Below are positions 52,218 through 60,791 of a stretch of DNA of 64,000 bases, piece by piece. This DNA is from Aerophototrophica crusticola (GTDB lineage Bacteria; Pseudomonadota; Alphaproteobacteria; Azospirillales; Azospirillaceae). Positions within the stretch are counted from its first letter, which is position 1, and every line of letters begins with the position of its first letter. The position numbers and the translations under genes are program-made. A model generated the notes under the pieces. That model ran no database searches, was not told the origin of the DNA, and was given only the letters and a program-made list of their open reading frames with translations. Where the stretch lies: contig MOEB01000009.1 of assembly GCA_001939945.1 (NCBI GenBank), positions 62,001 through 126,000 of the forward strand, written 5' to 3'.

Positions 52218-54410
52218 TCACCCCACCAGCGGCAACCCCGCCGGCCGCCGCCCGGTCGCCTTCGCCAGGGCGTTCAGGATGGCCGCCGTGACGACGGGTG
52301 TCGCCGGCTCCCCGATGCCGGACGGCGGCCGCGTGCTGGGCAGCACCACCGCCTCTACCTCCGGCAGGTCCGCCGCGGTGGGCAGGGGGAAGTCGGCGAA
52401 GCTTTCCTGTTGGGCCCGCCCCCGCCTGAAGGTGATTGCCTGGGTCAGGCTGGCGAAGGCGAAGACGGCGTTGCTGACAAGCTGTGCCTGCACCCGGTCC
52501 GGGTTCACCGCCAGCCCGCAGTCGGTGGCCACCACCAGCCGCGACAGCCGGGGCGTGCCGCCCCCCATGGCCACCTCCGCCACGCAGGCGGTGTAGGTGT
52601 CCGGGCAGTCATACAGGCCACAGGCGATGCCCTGGGCCACGCCGGCCCGGCCGCCCCATCCGGCCGCCTTGGCCGCGGCCTCCAGCACCCCGCGCATCAG
52701 GTCGGCACGGAAGGTCACCGCACCGCCTTCCATGTAGCTCCAACTGCTTTCCCGCCCCTTCGGCAGGTGGCGCAACCGGAAGGCCAGCGGGTCGGTCCCG
52801 GCCAGGGCCGCCAGCTCATCCATGAAGCATTCCTGGGCCACCTGGAGCGTGGTGCTGGCCGTGCCCCGCCACCAGGCGCAGGGCACCTGTGGTTCCATCG
52901 GGTGCTGGTCAAAGTCCAAGGCCGGCACGTCATAGCCATAGGTGGCGAAGGGGATGGCCATGGAGAAATCGTACCCGTCGGCCCGGACCAGCTGCGGTTC
53001 CTGCTGGCGGAAGACGGACTCCCCCACATAGCGGTGGGCATGGCCCAGCACGCGCCCGTCCTGCCCCACCCAGCCCACCAGCCGGTGGACCGAGGCCGGG
53101 CGGTACAGGCCGCGGGTCAGGTCGTCGCCGCGGGTCCACAGCACCTGCACCGGCCGCTTCACCTTGGCGGACAGCAGCGCCGCCTCCAGCCCGTAATCCA
53201 CCTCCAGCCGCCGGCCGAACCCGCCGCCCAGCAGGGGCGCGTGGACCAGCACCTTGTCGCCAGCCAGCTTCAGTTCCCGCACCAGGGCATCATGCAGGCG
53301 GCGTTGCCGCTGCGTGCCGGTCCAGACCTCCGCCCGTCCGTCCCGCACCCAGGCCAAGGCGTTGGGCGGCTCCAGCGGGGCGTGGGCCACATAGGGGAAG
53401 GCATAGGTCCGCTCCACCCGCCGCGCGTCCTTCGGCACCGCGGCCAAGTCACCTTCCCGTCGGCAGCCGATCCCCGGCGTGGCGGCCCTTGCCGCCATGG
53501 CAGCCTTGAAGGCGTCGCTGTCGAAGCCGCCGCGCGGCCCGTCGTCCCAGCGCACGGCCAACCGGGCCCGGCCCTGCTGCGCCGCCCAGCTGTTCTCCGC
53601 CAGCACCGCCACCCCGGCGCGCACATGGTCCAGGGTCGGCCAGGCGTTGCCCGCCAGCGGCACCACCGCCACCACGCCCGGGACCGCCTTCGCCGCCGCC
53701 TCATCGAAGCCCAGCACCGTGCCACCCACCACCGGTGCCCGCTCGATGCTGGCGAACAACATCCCCGGCAGCCGTTGGTCGATGCCATAGCACGCCGCCC
53801 CCGTCGCCACCGCCGCGTGGGGTGAGCCGTGCCCAGCGCCGGCAGCCCCGGCGAACGCGTCCGCCGGCTTCAACGGCACCGTCTTGGCGTCCGGCACCGG
53901 CAGCTTCGCGGCGTCCGCCACCAGCGCCGCATAGGCCAGCCGCCGCCCGTCCGGGTGCAGCACCGCCCCGTCCGCCGTGCGCAGCCCCTCTGCCGCGATA
54001 CCCCAGCGCGCGGCGGCCGCCTGCACGAACATCAGCCGCGCGGTCGCCACGGCCGGCCGCAGCGCCATCCAACCCCCGGCCAGGCTGTAGCTTCCCCCGG
54101 TCAGGATCTGCCCGAACTTCGGGTCGGAGGTCGCCTGCACCAGGGTGATGCGGGCGGGGTCCAGGTCCAGCTCCACCGCCGCCAGGGTCAGCAGGCCCTG
54201 GTGCGCGCCCTGCCCCATCTCCACCTTGCGCAGGGTCAGCCGCACGGCACCCGTCGTGTCAAAGGCGATGGACATGTGCGGGCTGAAGGTCGCGGCCTCG
54301 GCCGCCTCCGCCGGCGGCAACCGGCCCGCCAGCAGCAGCGCCGCCCCGCCCAGGGGCACCACCTTCAGGAAGTCGCGCCGGCCCAGCGGCGCCAGGGTCC
54401 CCGTCGCCAT
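52218..54410 (-). CDS. iorB: Molybdopterin-binding large subunit, isoquinoline 1-oxidoreductase beta family
   Basis: 730 residues. It starts with a Tat signal (GRRDFLKVVPLGGAALLLAG), so the folded enzyme is exported to the periplasm. The molybdenum cofactor motifs are present: MGQGAHQGLLTLAAVEL near 65, LLGGGFGRRLEVDYGLEAAL near 395, AWWRGTASTTLQ near 515, and the catalytic Glu in GIGEPATPVVTAAIL near 700. It is the xanthine dehydrogenase-family branch with a fused two-half large subunit, which passes electrons to a cytochrome c rather than FAD, consistent with no FAD subunit gene. One base separates it from the Fe-S subunit gene upstream. The substrate (N-heterocycle or aldehyde) is unknown. 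Confidence 0.92.
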   Translation of the reverse strand: MATGTLAPLGRRDFLKVVPLGGAALLLAGRLPPAEAAEAATFSPHMSIAFDTTGAVRLTLRKVEMGQGAHQGLLTLAAVELDLDPARITLVQATSDPKFGQILTGGSYSLAGGWMALRPAVATARLMFVQAAAARWGIAAEGLRTADGAVLHPDGRRLAYAALVADAAKLPVPDAKTVPLKPADAFAGAAGAGHGSPHAAVATGAACYGIDQRLPGMLFASIERAPVVGGTVLGFDEAAAKAVPGVVAVVPLAGNAWPTLDHVRAGVAVLAENSWAAQQGRARLAVRWDDGPRGGFDSDAFKAAMAARAATPGIGCRREGDLAAVPKDARRVERTYAFPYVAHAPLEPPNALAWVRDGRAEVWTGTQRQRRLHDALVRELKLAGDKVLVHAPLLGGGFGRRLEVDYGLEAALLSAKVKRPVQVLWTRGDDLTRGLYRPASVHRLVGWVGQDGRVLGHAHRYVGESVFRQQEPQLVRADGYDFSMAIPFATYGYDVPALDFDQHPMEPQVPCAWWRGTASTTLQVAQECFMDELAALAGTDPLAFRLRHLPKGRESSWSYMEGGAVTFRADLMRGVLEAAAKAAGWGGRAGVAQGIACGLYDCPDTYTACVAEVAMGGGTPRLSRLVVATDCGLAVNPDRVQAQLVSNAVFAFASLTQAITFRRGRAQQESFADFPLPTAADLPEVEAVVLPSTRPPSGIGEPATPVVTAAILNALAKATGRRPAGLPLVG

Positions 54411-54411
54411 C

Positions 54412-54864
54412 TCAACGCCCCCCGGCCGCGGCCAGCACGGCCTGCACCATGCGGGGCTGGCTGCCGCAGCGGCACAGGTTGGTGATGGCCGCCTTCACGC
54501 CGTCCGCGTCGGGCTTCGGCTGCTGCCGCAGCAGGCCCGCCGCGGCCATGATCATGCCGGGTTGGCAATAGCCGCACTGGGCCACGCCATGCTCCACCCA
54601 GGCCCGTTGCAGCGGGTGGGTTCCGTCAGGCGACAGCCCTTCGATGGTGGTCACCGCGGCGGTGCCGACGGCGGACAGGGGCAGGCCGCAGCTCCGCGTC
54701 GCCACCCCGTCCAGCAGCACGGTGCAGGCCCCGCACTGTCCCTGGCCGCAGCCGAACTTCGTCCCCACCAGTCCCAGTAGGTCCCGCAGGACCCAGAGCA
54801 AGGGCATGTCGGGGTCGGCCTCCACCTCCCGCCGTTCCCCGTTCACCAGCAAGCCGTGCCGCAT
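54412..54864 (-). CDS. iorA: 2Fe-2S small subunit, isoquinoline 1-oxidoreductase alpha family
   Basis: 150 residues. The plant-type [2Fe-2S] cluster is GCGQGQCGACTVLL near residues 38-51, with a fourth Cys in RSCGLPL near 59. The second, all-helical [2Fe-2S] domain has QCGYCQPGM near 97 and NLCRCGSQPRM near 130. It transfers electrons from the molybdenum site of the partner encoded 1 nt downstream. A GGAAGG site precedes the ATG. The 148-bp region upstream of its start holds an array of direct repeats matching LytTR sites (54937-55011), right behind the LytTR regulator gene. Confidence 0.95.
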   Translation of the reverse strand: MRHGLLVNGERREVEADPDMPLLWVLRDLLGLVGTKFGCGQGQCGACTVLLDGVATRSCGLPLSAVGTAAVTTIEGLSPDGTHPLQRAWVEHGVAQCGYCQPGMIMAAAGLLRQQPKPDADGVKAAITNLCRCGSQPRMVQAVLAAAGGR

Positions 54865-54936
54865 CGCCGCCTTCCGTCACTCCGGATGCAATCGGCAGCG
54901 GCTTGCCAAGCTTGGGACGGCGCTTCAACGGCCTGG

Positions 54937-55011
54937 GGACGAAAGCCGGGGCGTTGTGACGAACGTCAGGGCCGCGGTGATGAACGTCAGGTGCTAGGGA
55001 CGAACGACAGG
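54937..55011 (-). promoter_or_regulatory. Phased direct-repeat array, putative LytTR binding sites
   Basis: Four direct repeats start at 54937, 54957, 54978 and 54998, spaced 20, 21 and 20 bp. On the minus strand, read toward iorA, the units are CCTGTCGTTCGTCC, CCTGACGTTCATCA, CCTGACGTTCGTCA and a degenerate CCCGGCTTTCGTCC. Two units fit the published LytTR consensus [TA][AC][CA]GTTN[AG][TG] at 8 of 9 positions. A period of two helical turns is typical for LytTR sites. The array lies between the LytTR gene stop and the iorA start. Confidence 0.7.
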
Positions 55012-55012
55012 C

Positions 55013-55846
55013 TCACGCCACCCCGCACAGCGCCCGCGCCGCGTCGCGGAACTGGCGCCCCACGGGCAGCCTCTCCCCGTCCGCCAGGGTCAGGGACAGG
55101 GCCCCGCTGGGGCTGCCCTCCACCGCCCGCACCAGGTCCCGCCGCACCAGGACCGACCGGTGCACCCGGACGAAGCCGTGGGGGGCCAGCAGCGCCTCCA
55201 CCTCCTTCAGCGGGCGTCGCCACAGCACGGTCTTCGGGCCGACCCGCAGCTCCACATAGTTGCCGGCGGCGACCACCCGGTCCACGTCCCCCGCCCGCAG
55301 CGGGCCCGCCCCGGCAGGGTGCGGAAGGTCGGCCAGGCAGTCCGGTCCGGGTGAAGGCATGGGCTCCTGCCGCACCGCCCCCGCCACCGCGGCCACCATG
55401 ACCCGCGGTTCCGGCACTGTCCGCATCCGCGGCCCCAGCAGGCAAAGCCCCAGCCCCACCAACCCCGCCATGGGCAGGCCCCGATGCAGGCTGTGGGCGA
55501 AACTTTCCAGCCCCACCTCGATGATCCCGGGGAACAGCAGCGTCCGCCCCGCGGCCGACAGCAGCAGGGCCGCAAGGCAGAGGCCCGCCACACCTGCCAC
55601 CTGCGCCCCCCTCGACCGCGGGACCCACCGCGTCGCCATCATCCAGGCCAAGCCCCAGGGCAGCACGCTGGCCACCGCCCAGCGCAGCGACACGGACAGG
55701 CTGACCCCACCTTCCTGCAACCAGCCATGGGTCAGGCAATACAGCGCCGCCGCCAGCATCAGGGTGCCCGTGGCAGCCACCACGCCCCGCGGCTGCCGCC
55801 ACCAGCCCTCCCGGTCCTCCGGGGTCGCCACCGATCCGGTCACCAT
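55013..55846 (-). CDS. Membrane-bound LytTR-domain transcription regulator
   Basis: 277 residues from the ATG at 55846, with GGGGAGG 6 nt upstream (a GTG two codons earlier is too close to that site). The N-terminal half has four hydrophobic helices (about 25-45, 55-70, 88-112 and 125-145). After a Pro-rich linker the C-terminal LytTR DNA-binding domain runs from about 190 to 275: VDRVVAAGNYVELRVGPKTVLWRRPLKE, cut here to VAAGNYVELRVG, then LLAPHGFVRVHRSVLVRRDLV. The YVEL and FVRVHRS motifs are family hallmarks. It is a one-component membrane regulator. Immediately downstream lie the direct repeats and iorAB, its likely target. Confidence 0.9.
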   Translation of the reverse strand: MVTGSVATPEDREGWWRQPRGVVAATGTLMLAAALYCLTHGWLQEGGVSLSVSLRWAVASVLPWGLAWMMATRWVPRSRGAQVAGVAGLCLAALLLSAAGRTLLFPGIIEVGLESFAHSLHRGLPMAGLVGLGLCLLGPRMRTVPEPRVMVAAVAGAVRQEPMPSPGPDCLADLPHPAGAGPLRAGDVDRVVAAGNYVELRVGPKTVLWRRPLKEVEALLAPHGFVRVHRSVLVRRDLVRAVEGSPSGALSLTLADGERLPVGRQFRDAARALCGVA

Positions 55847-56042
55847 CGCCACCCTCCCCAGCCCAGCAAGGGCATCATACGGCCGACCTCCCCGCTATTG
55901 AAGGTCCGTTCCGGCCCTGCGCCACCAAGCCGGATGCAACGTGATAACCCAGTCGGCACACCGTTCCCCCTATCCCCGGTTGCAGCCCTGAACATCCGGC
56001 ATTTCTAATCAACAGCAGCAGGGCTGGGGTTCGGGGGGAGTC

Positions 56043-57227
56043 ATGGTCTTGTGGCTTGGCACGGCAGTGGACGACAGCCACCGCGGCACACCGGAAGCCG
56101 ACCGGCTGGAAGGGCTGGACGGCAACGACCGGTTGTGGGGGGAAGGCGGGGACGACACCATCCTGGGCGGGGCCGGCGATGACCGCCTCTGGGGTGGGGC
56201 GGGGCATGACTTCCTGTTCGGGGAGGACGGGAACGACGGCCTTGTCGGCGGGCTGGGCGACGACAGCTTGCGCGGCGGGCCGGGCGATGACCGGCTGGAT
56301 GGCGACGCGGGCAACGACCAGCTCTGGGGCGGGCTGGGCCAAGACACCCTGAAGGGCAGCGCCGGGAACGACAGGCTTTCCGGCGGCCCTGGGAATGACT
56401 GGCTGGACGGCGGCACGGGGGAGGATGACGTCTACGGCGGTGACGGGAACGACACCATCGAGAACATCGGCCCGGGGGATGAGGTGCGCGCCGGTGGGGG
56501 CGATGATCTGATGGTTGTGCGGATCGGCCCCATCTACCTGCCCGACCTGCCGGGTGAAAAGGCCGTGGGCCTGCTGGATGGTGGCAGCGGCTTTGACACG
56601 GTCCGCGTCCACAACCAGGGCTTCACCTTCGACTATCCGGCCAAGGAACCGACTGTGCCGGCCTCGGTCCTTGTCTGGGCCAGCGGCAACCCGGAGGAAC
56701 CGGGCATTCCCATCGCGGTTCTGTTCATCGGCCATGCTGGGGAGAGTTGGCCAGAGGATCCCCTGGGCGCCTATTACGCCTTCAGCGGCATCGAACGGGT
56801 GGAGGCGCCGGCCGACAGCAGCCGCAGGATGCATTATGACGGGTCCGCGAGCCTGTTCCGGTCCATGACGGTCATCGGCGGCGACGGGAATGACACCTTC
56901 CGCCCCGGCCCGTCCAGGGAGGTGCTGGACGGTGGCAAGGGCAATGACACCTTCTATCTGGAGGTGGAGGATCTGGGGACGGACCATTGGATCAGCGACC
57001 CCGATGACGCGGACCGCTTCGACTTCTTCAACCAGACCAGGGGCAGGGTCACCCTTACCGGCTTCAACGGCCAGGGGGAGGAGGGTGGGGACGTTCTGGA
57101 CATGCGATCCCTGCCAGACCTGACCGTCACGGAAAGCCCGGACGGCACCACCCTTTTCGCCTGGCAAGGCGTGAAGCTGGTCGTGGACGCGGTCGGCCTT
57201 GTCCAGGGCGTGGACTACCTCACCTGA
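56043..57227 (+). CDS. RTX-type calcium-binding repeat protein, first of a tandem pair
   Basis: 394 residues, acidic. Residues about 18-135 consist of glycine-rich nonapeptide repeats (GGxGxDxLx), such as GGAGDDRLWGGAGHDFL and GGPGDDRLDGDAGNDQLW, that form a calcium-loaded beta-roll. A unique middle domain (about 150-290) contains IGPIYLPDLPGEKAVGLL and ENIGPGDEV. Another short repeat patch (about 278-305) and a C-terminal domain with LTGFNGQGEEGGDVLDM near 340 follow. No N-terminal signal peptide, so export by an unlinked type I system using a C-terminal signal is expected. The ATG has a GGGGGGAG site. The paralogue at 57264-58457 follows after 36 bp. Confidence 0.88.
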   Translation: MVLWLGTAVDDSHRGTPEADRLEGLDGNDRLWGEGGDDTILGGAGDDRLWGGAGHDFLFGEDGNDGLVGGLGDDSLRGGPGDDRLDGDAGNDQLWGGLGQDTLKGSAGNDRLSGGPGNDWLDGGTGEDDVYGGDGNDTIENIGPGDEVRAGGGDDLMVVRIGPIYLPDLPGEKAVGLLDGGSGFDTVRVHNQGFTFDYPAKEPTVPASVLVWASGNPEEPGIPIAVLFIGHAGESWPEDPLGAYYAFSGIERVEAPADSSRRMHYDGSASLFRSMTVIGGDGNDTFRPGPSREVLDGGKGNDTFYLEVEDLGTDHWISDPDDADRFDFFNQTRGRVTLTGFNGQGEEGGDVLDMRSLPDLTVTESPDGTTLFAWQGVKLVVDAVGLVQGVDYLT

Positions 57228-57263
57228 CCGGCCCCCGCATGACCGGCGGGGCGAGGAGGCATC

Positions 57264-58457
57264 ATGGTTCTCTGGCTTGGCACGGCGGTGGACGACAGCC
57301 ATCGCGGCACACCGGAAGCCGACCGGCTGGAAGGGCTGGGCGGCAATGACCGGCTGTGGGGGGAAGGCGGAGACGACACCATCCTGGGCGGGGCCGGCGA
57401 TGACCGGCTGTGGGGCGGGGCCGGCTTTGACGTCCTGTCCGGCGACGTCGGCAATGACGGCCTTGCCGGCGGCCTGGGCGACGACAGCCTGCGCGGCGGG
57501 CCGGGGGACGACCGGCTGGACGGCGACGCGGGCAATGACCGGCTCTGGGGTGATCCCGGCCGGGATGTCCTGGCGGGCGGGGCGGGGAACGACTGGCTGT
57601 CGGGCGGGCCGGGGAATGACACGCTGGACGGCGGCACCGGGCAGGACACCCTGTATGGCGGGGACGGCAACGACACCTTCCTTCGGATCGACCCGGGGGA
57701 GGAGGTGGATGGCGGGGCCGGTGACGACCTGATGGTCGTGGATTTCGGCCCGATCTACCTGCCCGACCTGCCGCCGGACAAGGCCCTGGGATTCCTGAAA
57801 GGCGGGGACGGGTTCGACACGGTGCGGGTCATCAACACCGCCTTTTCCTTCAACTACCCGGCCCTGGACGCGACCATCCCCTCCCCCATCTTCATCTGGG
57901 CCGGCGGCAACCCGGAGGAGTTGGACAACCCCACACCCGTCCTGTTCGTGGGGGCCAATGCCGAGGTCTGGTCCGACAACCCACAGGGCGCCTTCTATTA
58001 TTTCACCGGGATCGAGCGGATCGAGATCGTCGCCGATGCCGAGCGGCGCGTGCAGTATGACGGCGACCGCAGCTCCCTGGAGCCATTGACCATCATCACC
58101 GGCGACGCCAACGACGCCCTGAGCGCCAGCCTGTGGCAGGAGGTGCTGGACGGCGGCAAGGGCGACGACACCTTCTACATCGGGCCGGACACGCAGCAGG
58201 GGGACCGCTATGTCAGCCGCCCCGACGATGCCGACCTGTTCTATTTCTCAGGGCCCATCATGGGCCGCATGACGCTGACCGGCTTCAACGGCCAGGGTGC
58301 GGCGGGAGGCGACGTCATCCGCTTCCAAGACATCGCGCCCGGCACATTCACCGTCACGGAGAACGCGGACGGCACCACCCTGATAAGCTGGGCGGAGGAG
58401 GCGGAACTGCTGGTGGATGCCGTCGGGCTGGTGCGCGGGGTCGATTACTTCGTGTGA
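57264..58457 (+). CDS. RTX-type calcium-binding repeat protein, second of a tandem pair
   Basis: 397 residues, same order of parts as the upstream gene: N-terminal MVLWLGTAVDDSHRGTPEAD identical to its twin, nonapeptide repeats to about residue 137, middle domain with FGPIYLPDLPPDKALGFL, second repeat patch near 280-310 (DGGKGDDTFY), and C-terminal LTGFNGQGAAGGDVIRF. At the DNA level the first 140 bp are nearly identical to the twin, while the middle and 3' parts have diverged, which suggests a recent tandem duplication or gene conversion limited to the repeat region. Probably exported together with its neighbour. Function unknown; a structural or surface-layer-like calcium-binding role is plausible. 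Confidence 0.88.
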   Translation: MVLWLGTAVDDSHRGTPEADRLEGLGGNDRLWGEGGDDTILGGAGDDRLWGGAGFDVLSGDVGNDGLAGGLGDDSLRGGPGDDRLDGDAGNDRLWGDPGRDVLAGGAGNDWLSGGPGNDTLDGGTGQDTLYGGDGNDTFLRIDPGEEVDGGAGDDLMVVDFGPIYLPDLPPDKALGFLKGGDGFDTVRVINTAFSFNYPALDATIPSPIFIWAGGNPEELDNPTPVLFVGANAEVWSDNPQGAFYYFTGIERIEIVADAERRVQYDGDRSSLEPLTIITGDANDALSASLWQEVLDGGKGDDTFYIGPDTQQGDRYVSRPDDADLFYFSGPIMGRMTLTGFNGQGAAGGDVIRFQDIAPGTFTVTENADGTTLISWAEEAELLVDAVGLVRGVDYFV

Positions 58458-58619
58458 AGGCGCGCGCCCACGGGCATGCCGGCACGGCCGACCTTATGAA
58501 AAGGGGAAAGGGGCACGGCTGGAATGCCCCGCCCGGCCCGCCCCTGCCCTGCCACCCCCTGGCAAGGCCGCGCTTGCCCATGCTAAGGGGTGGGCGCAAG
58601 AGTTTCCAAGGGGGATGGC

Positions 58620-59108
58620 GTGTCGGCCGAAGCGATCATCGACCTGTGGGCCCTGACCGGCGGCCCGGCCGTGGTGGGCGGGCAGACGGCGCGGCTGCTG
58701 GAGCCGGGCGGCAGCCAGCTCCAGGCACAGGACCTGCAACTGCTCCAGACCATGCTGGTCCCGGCGCGGGATGGCGGCCCCGTTGTGGTGGTCACCGCCC
58801 CGGGCAGCGCCCTGAACCCCGGCCGCTGGTACCCCCGCCGGGTGGAAGCCTCGCTGGAGCGGCTGATGGACACCGCCCTGGTGCTGGAGGCGGACGGGGC
58901 GGAACAGACCCTGGCCCTGGTGGAGTCCATGGGCTGGTCGGAAAGCAACAAGCCCGGCTTCGTCCAGGTCACCCTGGGCGACGGCATGGTGGAGCTGTTC
59001 CGCCAGAAGCGGCTGCGCGCCTGGGAGGGCAAGATGCCGGACCTGTACCTGCGCGTCCACCTGCCGGGGACCGAGCCGCCCCTGCGCCGCGACAAGCAGC
59101 GCCGCTAA
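58620..59108 (+). CDS. Hypothetical protein (162 aa) next to the MotAB-like genes
   Basis: 162 residues from the GTG at 58620, preceded by AAGGGGGA; an earlier GTG at 58590 lacks a site. Soluble alpha/beta protein without cysteines. Recognisable stretches are IDLWALTGGPAVVGGQTARLL, VVVVTAPGSALNPGRWYPRR, and a basic C-terminal end (LRVHLPGTEPPLRRDKQRR). I do not recognise the family. It is convergent with the motB-like gene, whose stop is 15 bp away. A 160-bp gap without a visible gene separates it from the RTX gene. Confidence 0.65.
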   Translation: MSAEAIIDLWALTGGPAVVGGQTARLLEPGGSQLQAQDLQLLQTMLVPARDGGPVVVVTAPGSALNPGRWYPRRVEASLERLMDTALVLEADGAEQTLALVESMGWSESNKPGFVQVTLGDGMVELFRQKRLRAWEGKMPDLYLRVHLPGTEPPLRRDKQRR

Positions 59109-59123
59109 GCTACGTCCCAGAAA

Positions 59124-59900
59124 TCAGCGCACCGCAGCGTCGGCGCTGGCGGGATCGGTGTCGATGATGATCTCCACCCGCCGGTTCTCCGCCCGCCGTG
59201 CCGGGTCCGGCGTGACCGGGCGGCTGTCGGCCAGCCCCTTGGCGGCCAACCGGGCCGGCGGCACCCCCAGCTCCACCAGTGCGCGCACCACCGTGGCCGC
59301 GCGGGCGGCGGACAGTTCCCAGTTGCTGGGGTAGCGGCCGTTGCGGATGACCAGGTCGTCCGTGTGCCCTTCCACCGTGATGCTGCCGGGCACCGCCGCG
59401 ACGGCCGGGGCGATGCGGGCCAGCAGGTCCCGCGCCCCCGGTTGCAGCACCGCCGAGCCGGAGGCGAACAGGATGGGTGAGCGCACCGCCAGGGTCACCC
59501 GCCGCTCCGCCACCGCCAGATCCACGTCCGGCGGCAGCCCCGCCGCCTCCAGCTTTTCCAACCAGGCCCGTGCCGTGGGGGACAGGGGCTTCGGCGCGCG
59601 GTCGTCAGCAGCGCCGGCCGGGGCGGGTCCGGTGGGGACCGCCATGTCCCCCGCGGGCGGCGCGGCCGGTCCCGTTTCCGGCGCCCCCTCCCCTGCCGTC
59701 ACGCCCAGCCGTCCGTCCATGCCCAAGATGGCCACCATGCCCAGGAACACGACCATCAGCAGGGTGACCAAGTCCATGTAGCTGAAGACCCATTCCTCCG
59801 ACTCCTCCGGTGCCGGGGGCGGCAGGCGCAGGTCGGCCCCCCGCGGCGGGCGGTCCGCCAGCCGGGCGGCGCGCCCGCGCCTCTCGCGTTCAGCCGCCAT
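59124..59900 (-). CDS. motB: MotB-like stator protein with OmpA peptidoglycan-binding domain
   Basis: 258 residues from the ATG at 59900, chosen for its GAGGTGG site and because it overlaps the motA-like stop by 11 nt. A basic, Pro-rich N-terminus is followed by the single proton-channel helix EEWVFSYMDLVTLLMVVFLGMVAI (about 36-58), in which the Asp of SYMDLVT corresponds to the essential MotB Asp32. A Pro/Ala-rich linker follows, then the OmpA-like domain (about 145-250) with SITVEGHTDDLV, WELSAARAATVVRAL and NRRVEIIIDTD. It would anchor a stator to peptidoglycan. No other flagellar genes are visible, so it could drive a motor elsewhere or another rotary system. Confidence 0.88.
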   Translation of the reverse strand: MAAERERRGRAARLADRPPRGADLRLPPPAPEESEEWVFSYMDLVTLLMVVFLGMVAILGMDGRLGVTAGEGAPETGPAAPPAGDMAVPTGPAPAGAADDRAPKPLSPTARAWLEKLEAAGLPPDVDLAVAERRVTLAVRSPILFASGSAVLQPGARDLLARIAPAVAAVPGSITVEGHTDDLVIRNGRYPSNWELSAARAATVVRALVELGVPPARLAAKGLADSRPVTPDPARRAENRRVEIIIDTDPASADAAVR

Positions 59901-60690
59901 GGCCCACCTCGTCCCGGGCATCCATCAGGTAGGTGCGCAGGGTCTCCTCGATCATGGACGGCGACCGGCCGAGCTGGGCCAGCACCACCCCCTCCATCAG
60001 CACGTTCAGCAGCGCCACCTGGTGGGTGGTGCGTTGCTCCAGCTTGATGGCCAGGGGCTTGAACACCAGGTTGGCCAGGACCAGGCCGTAGAGGGTGGTG
60101 AGCATCGCCACCGCCATGCTTTCCCCGATCAGGCCGATGTCGCCGCCGCCGAGCCGCTTCAGCATCCCCACCATGCCGGTGAGCGTGCCCAGCAACCCGA
60201 AGGCCGGGGCGAAGGCGGCCAGCACCCGGAACACCCGCGCCTGGGCCTGCTCCCGCTCCACCAGCTTCTGGATGCGCCAGCTCATCACATGCATCAGGTC
60301 GTCCAGGCTGGCCCCGTCCACCACAAGCTGGAGCCCCAGCCTGAGGAAGGGGCTGCGCACGGTGCGCACCCGCTCATCCGCCGCCTGGACCTGCTTGCCG
60401 AACAGCAGCCGTGCCACCTCCACCAGCTCGGCCACGTCCGCCTCGATCCCCGGCGTGCCGCGGAACACGGCGGCGACGGCGGTGGCGGCGTCGCGCAGCT
60501 CGTCGCCCCGGAAGGACAGCAGGGCCACGCAGGCCACCCCGCCCAGCACGATGGCCAGCCCCTCGGCGTTGTAGTACAGCCGCGCATCACCCCCCGCGGT
60601 GATCACGAACCACAGCAGCCCCGCGGAGGCGGCAAGGCCCAGCAGGGTGGTCAGGACAAGGCGGGAATGGCGGGGGGAGGAAGCTGGCAT
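59890..60690 (-). CDS. motA: MotA/PomA-like stator protein
   Basis: 266 residues from the ATG at 60690; the open frame further upstream is Pro/Arg-rich and unlikely. Four transmembrane helices: about 10-30 (LTTLLGLAASAGLLWFVI), 40-58, 150-172 and 185-205. The third and fourth contain AAFAPAFGLLGTLTGMVGML and LTTLYGLVLANLVFKPLA, the conserved pore-lining part of MotA/PomA. The cytoplasmic loop between helices 2 and 3 is charged (ERVRTVRSPFLRLG). Length and layout match PomA-type (four-helix) stators. It pairs with the MotB-like protein through an overlapping gene border. The ribosome site is weak. Confidence 0.88.
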   Translation of the reverse strand: MPASSPRHSRLVLTTLLGLAASAGLLWFVITAGGDARLYYNAEGLAIVLGGVACVALLSFRGDELRDAATAVAAVFRGTPGIEADVAELVEVARLLFGKQVQAADERVRTVRSPFLRLGLQLVVDGASLDDLMHVMSWRIQKLVEREQAQARVFRVLAAFAPAFGLLGTLTGMVGMLKRLGGGDIGLIGESMAVAMLTTLYGLVLANLVFKPLAIKLEQRTTHQVALLNVLMEGVVLAQLGRSPSMIEETLRTYLMDARDEVGHGG

Positions 60691-60791
60691 CGCGGAACCG
60701 GGATCGGCCGGCCGGGGCGCCGGCCCTGCCCCGGACCATCCGCCAGGCGATGCGGGCGGGGAATGATTTGGGTCAACCTTTTTCGCCGGCG

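Noticed and set aside
56090-56460. Regularly repeated DNA in the RTX genes as a possible CRISPR or tandem repeat array
   Set aside because: The periodicity is 27 bp in frame and explained by the glycine-rich nonapeptide repeats; there are no unique spacers.
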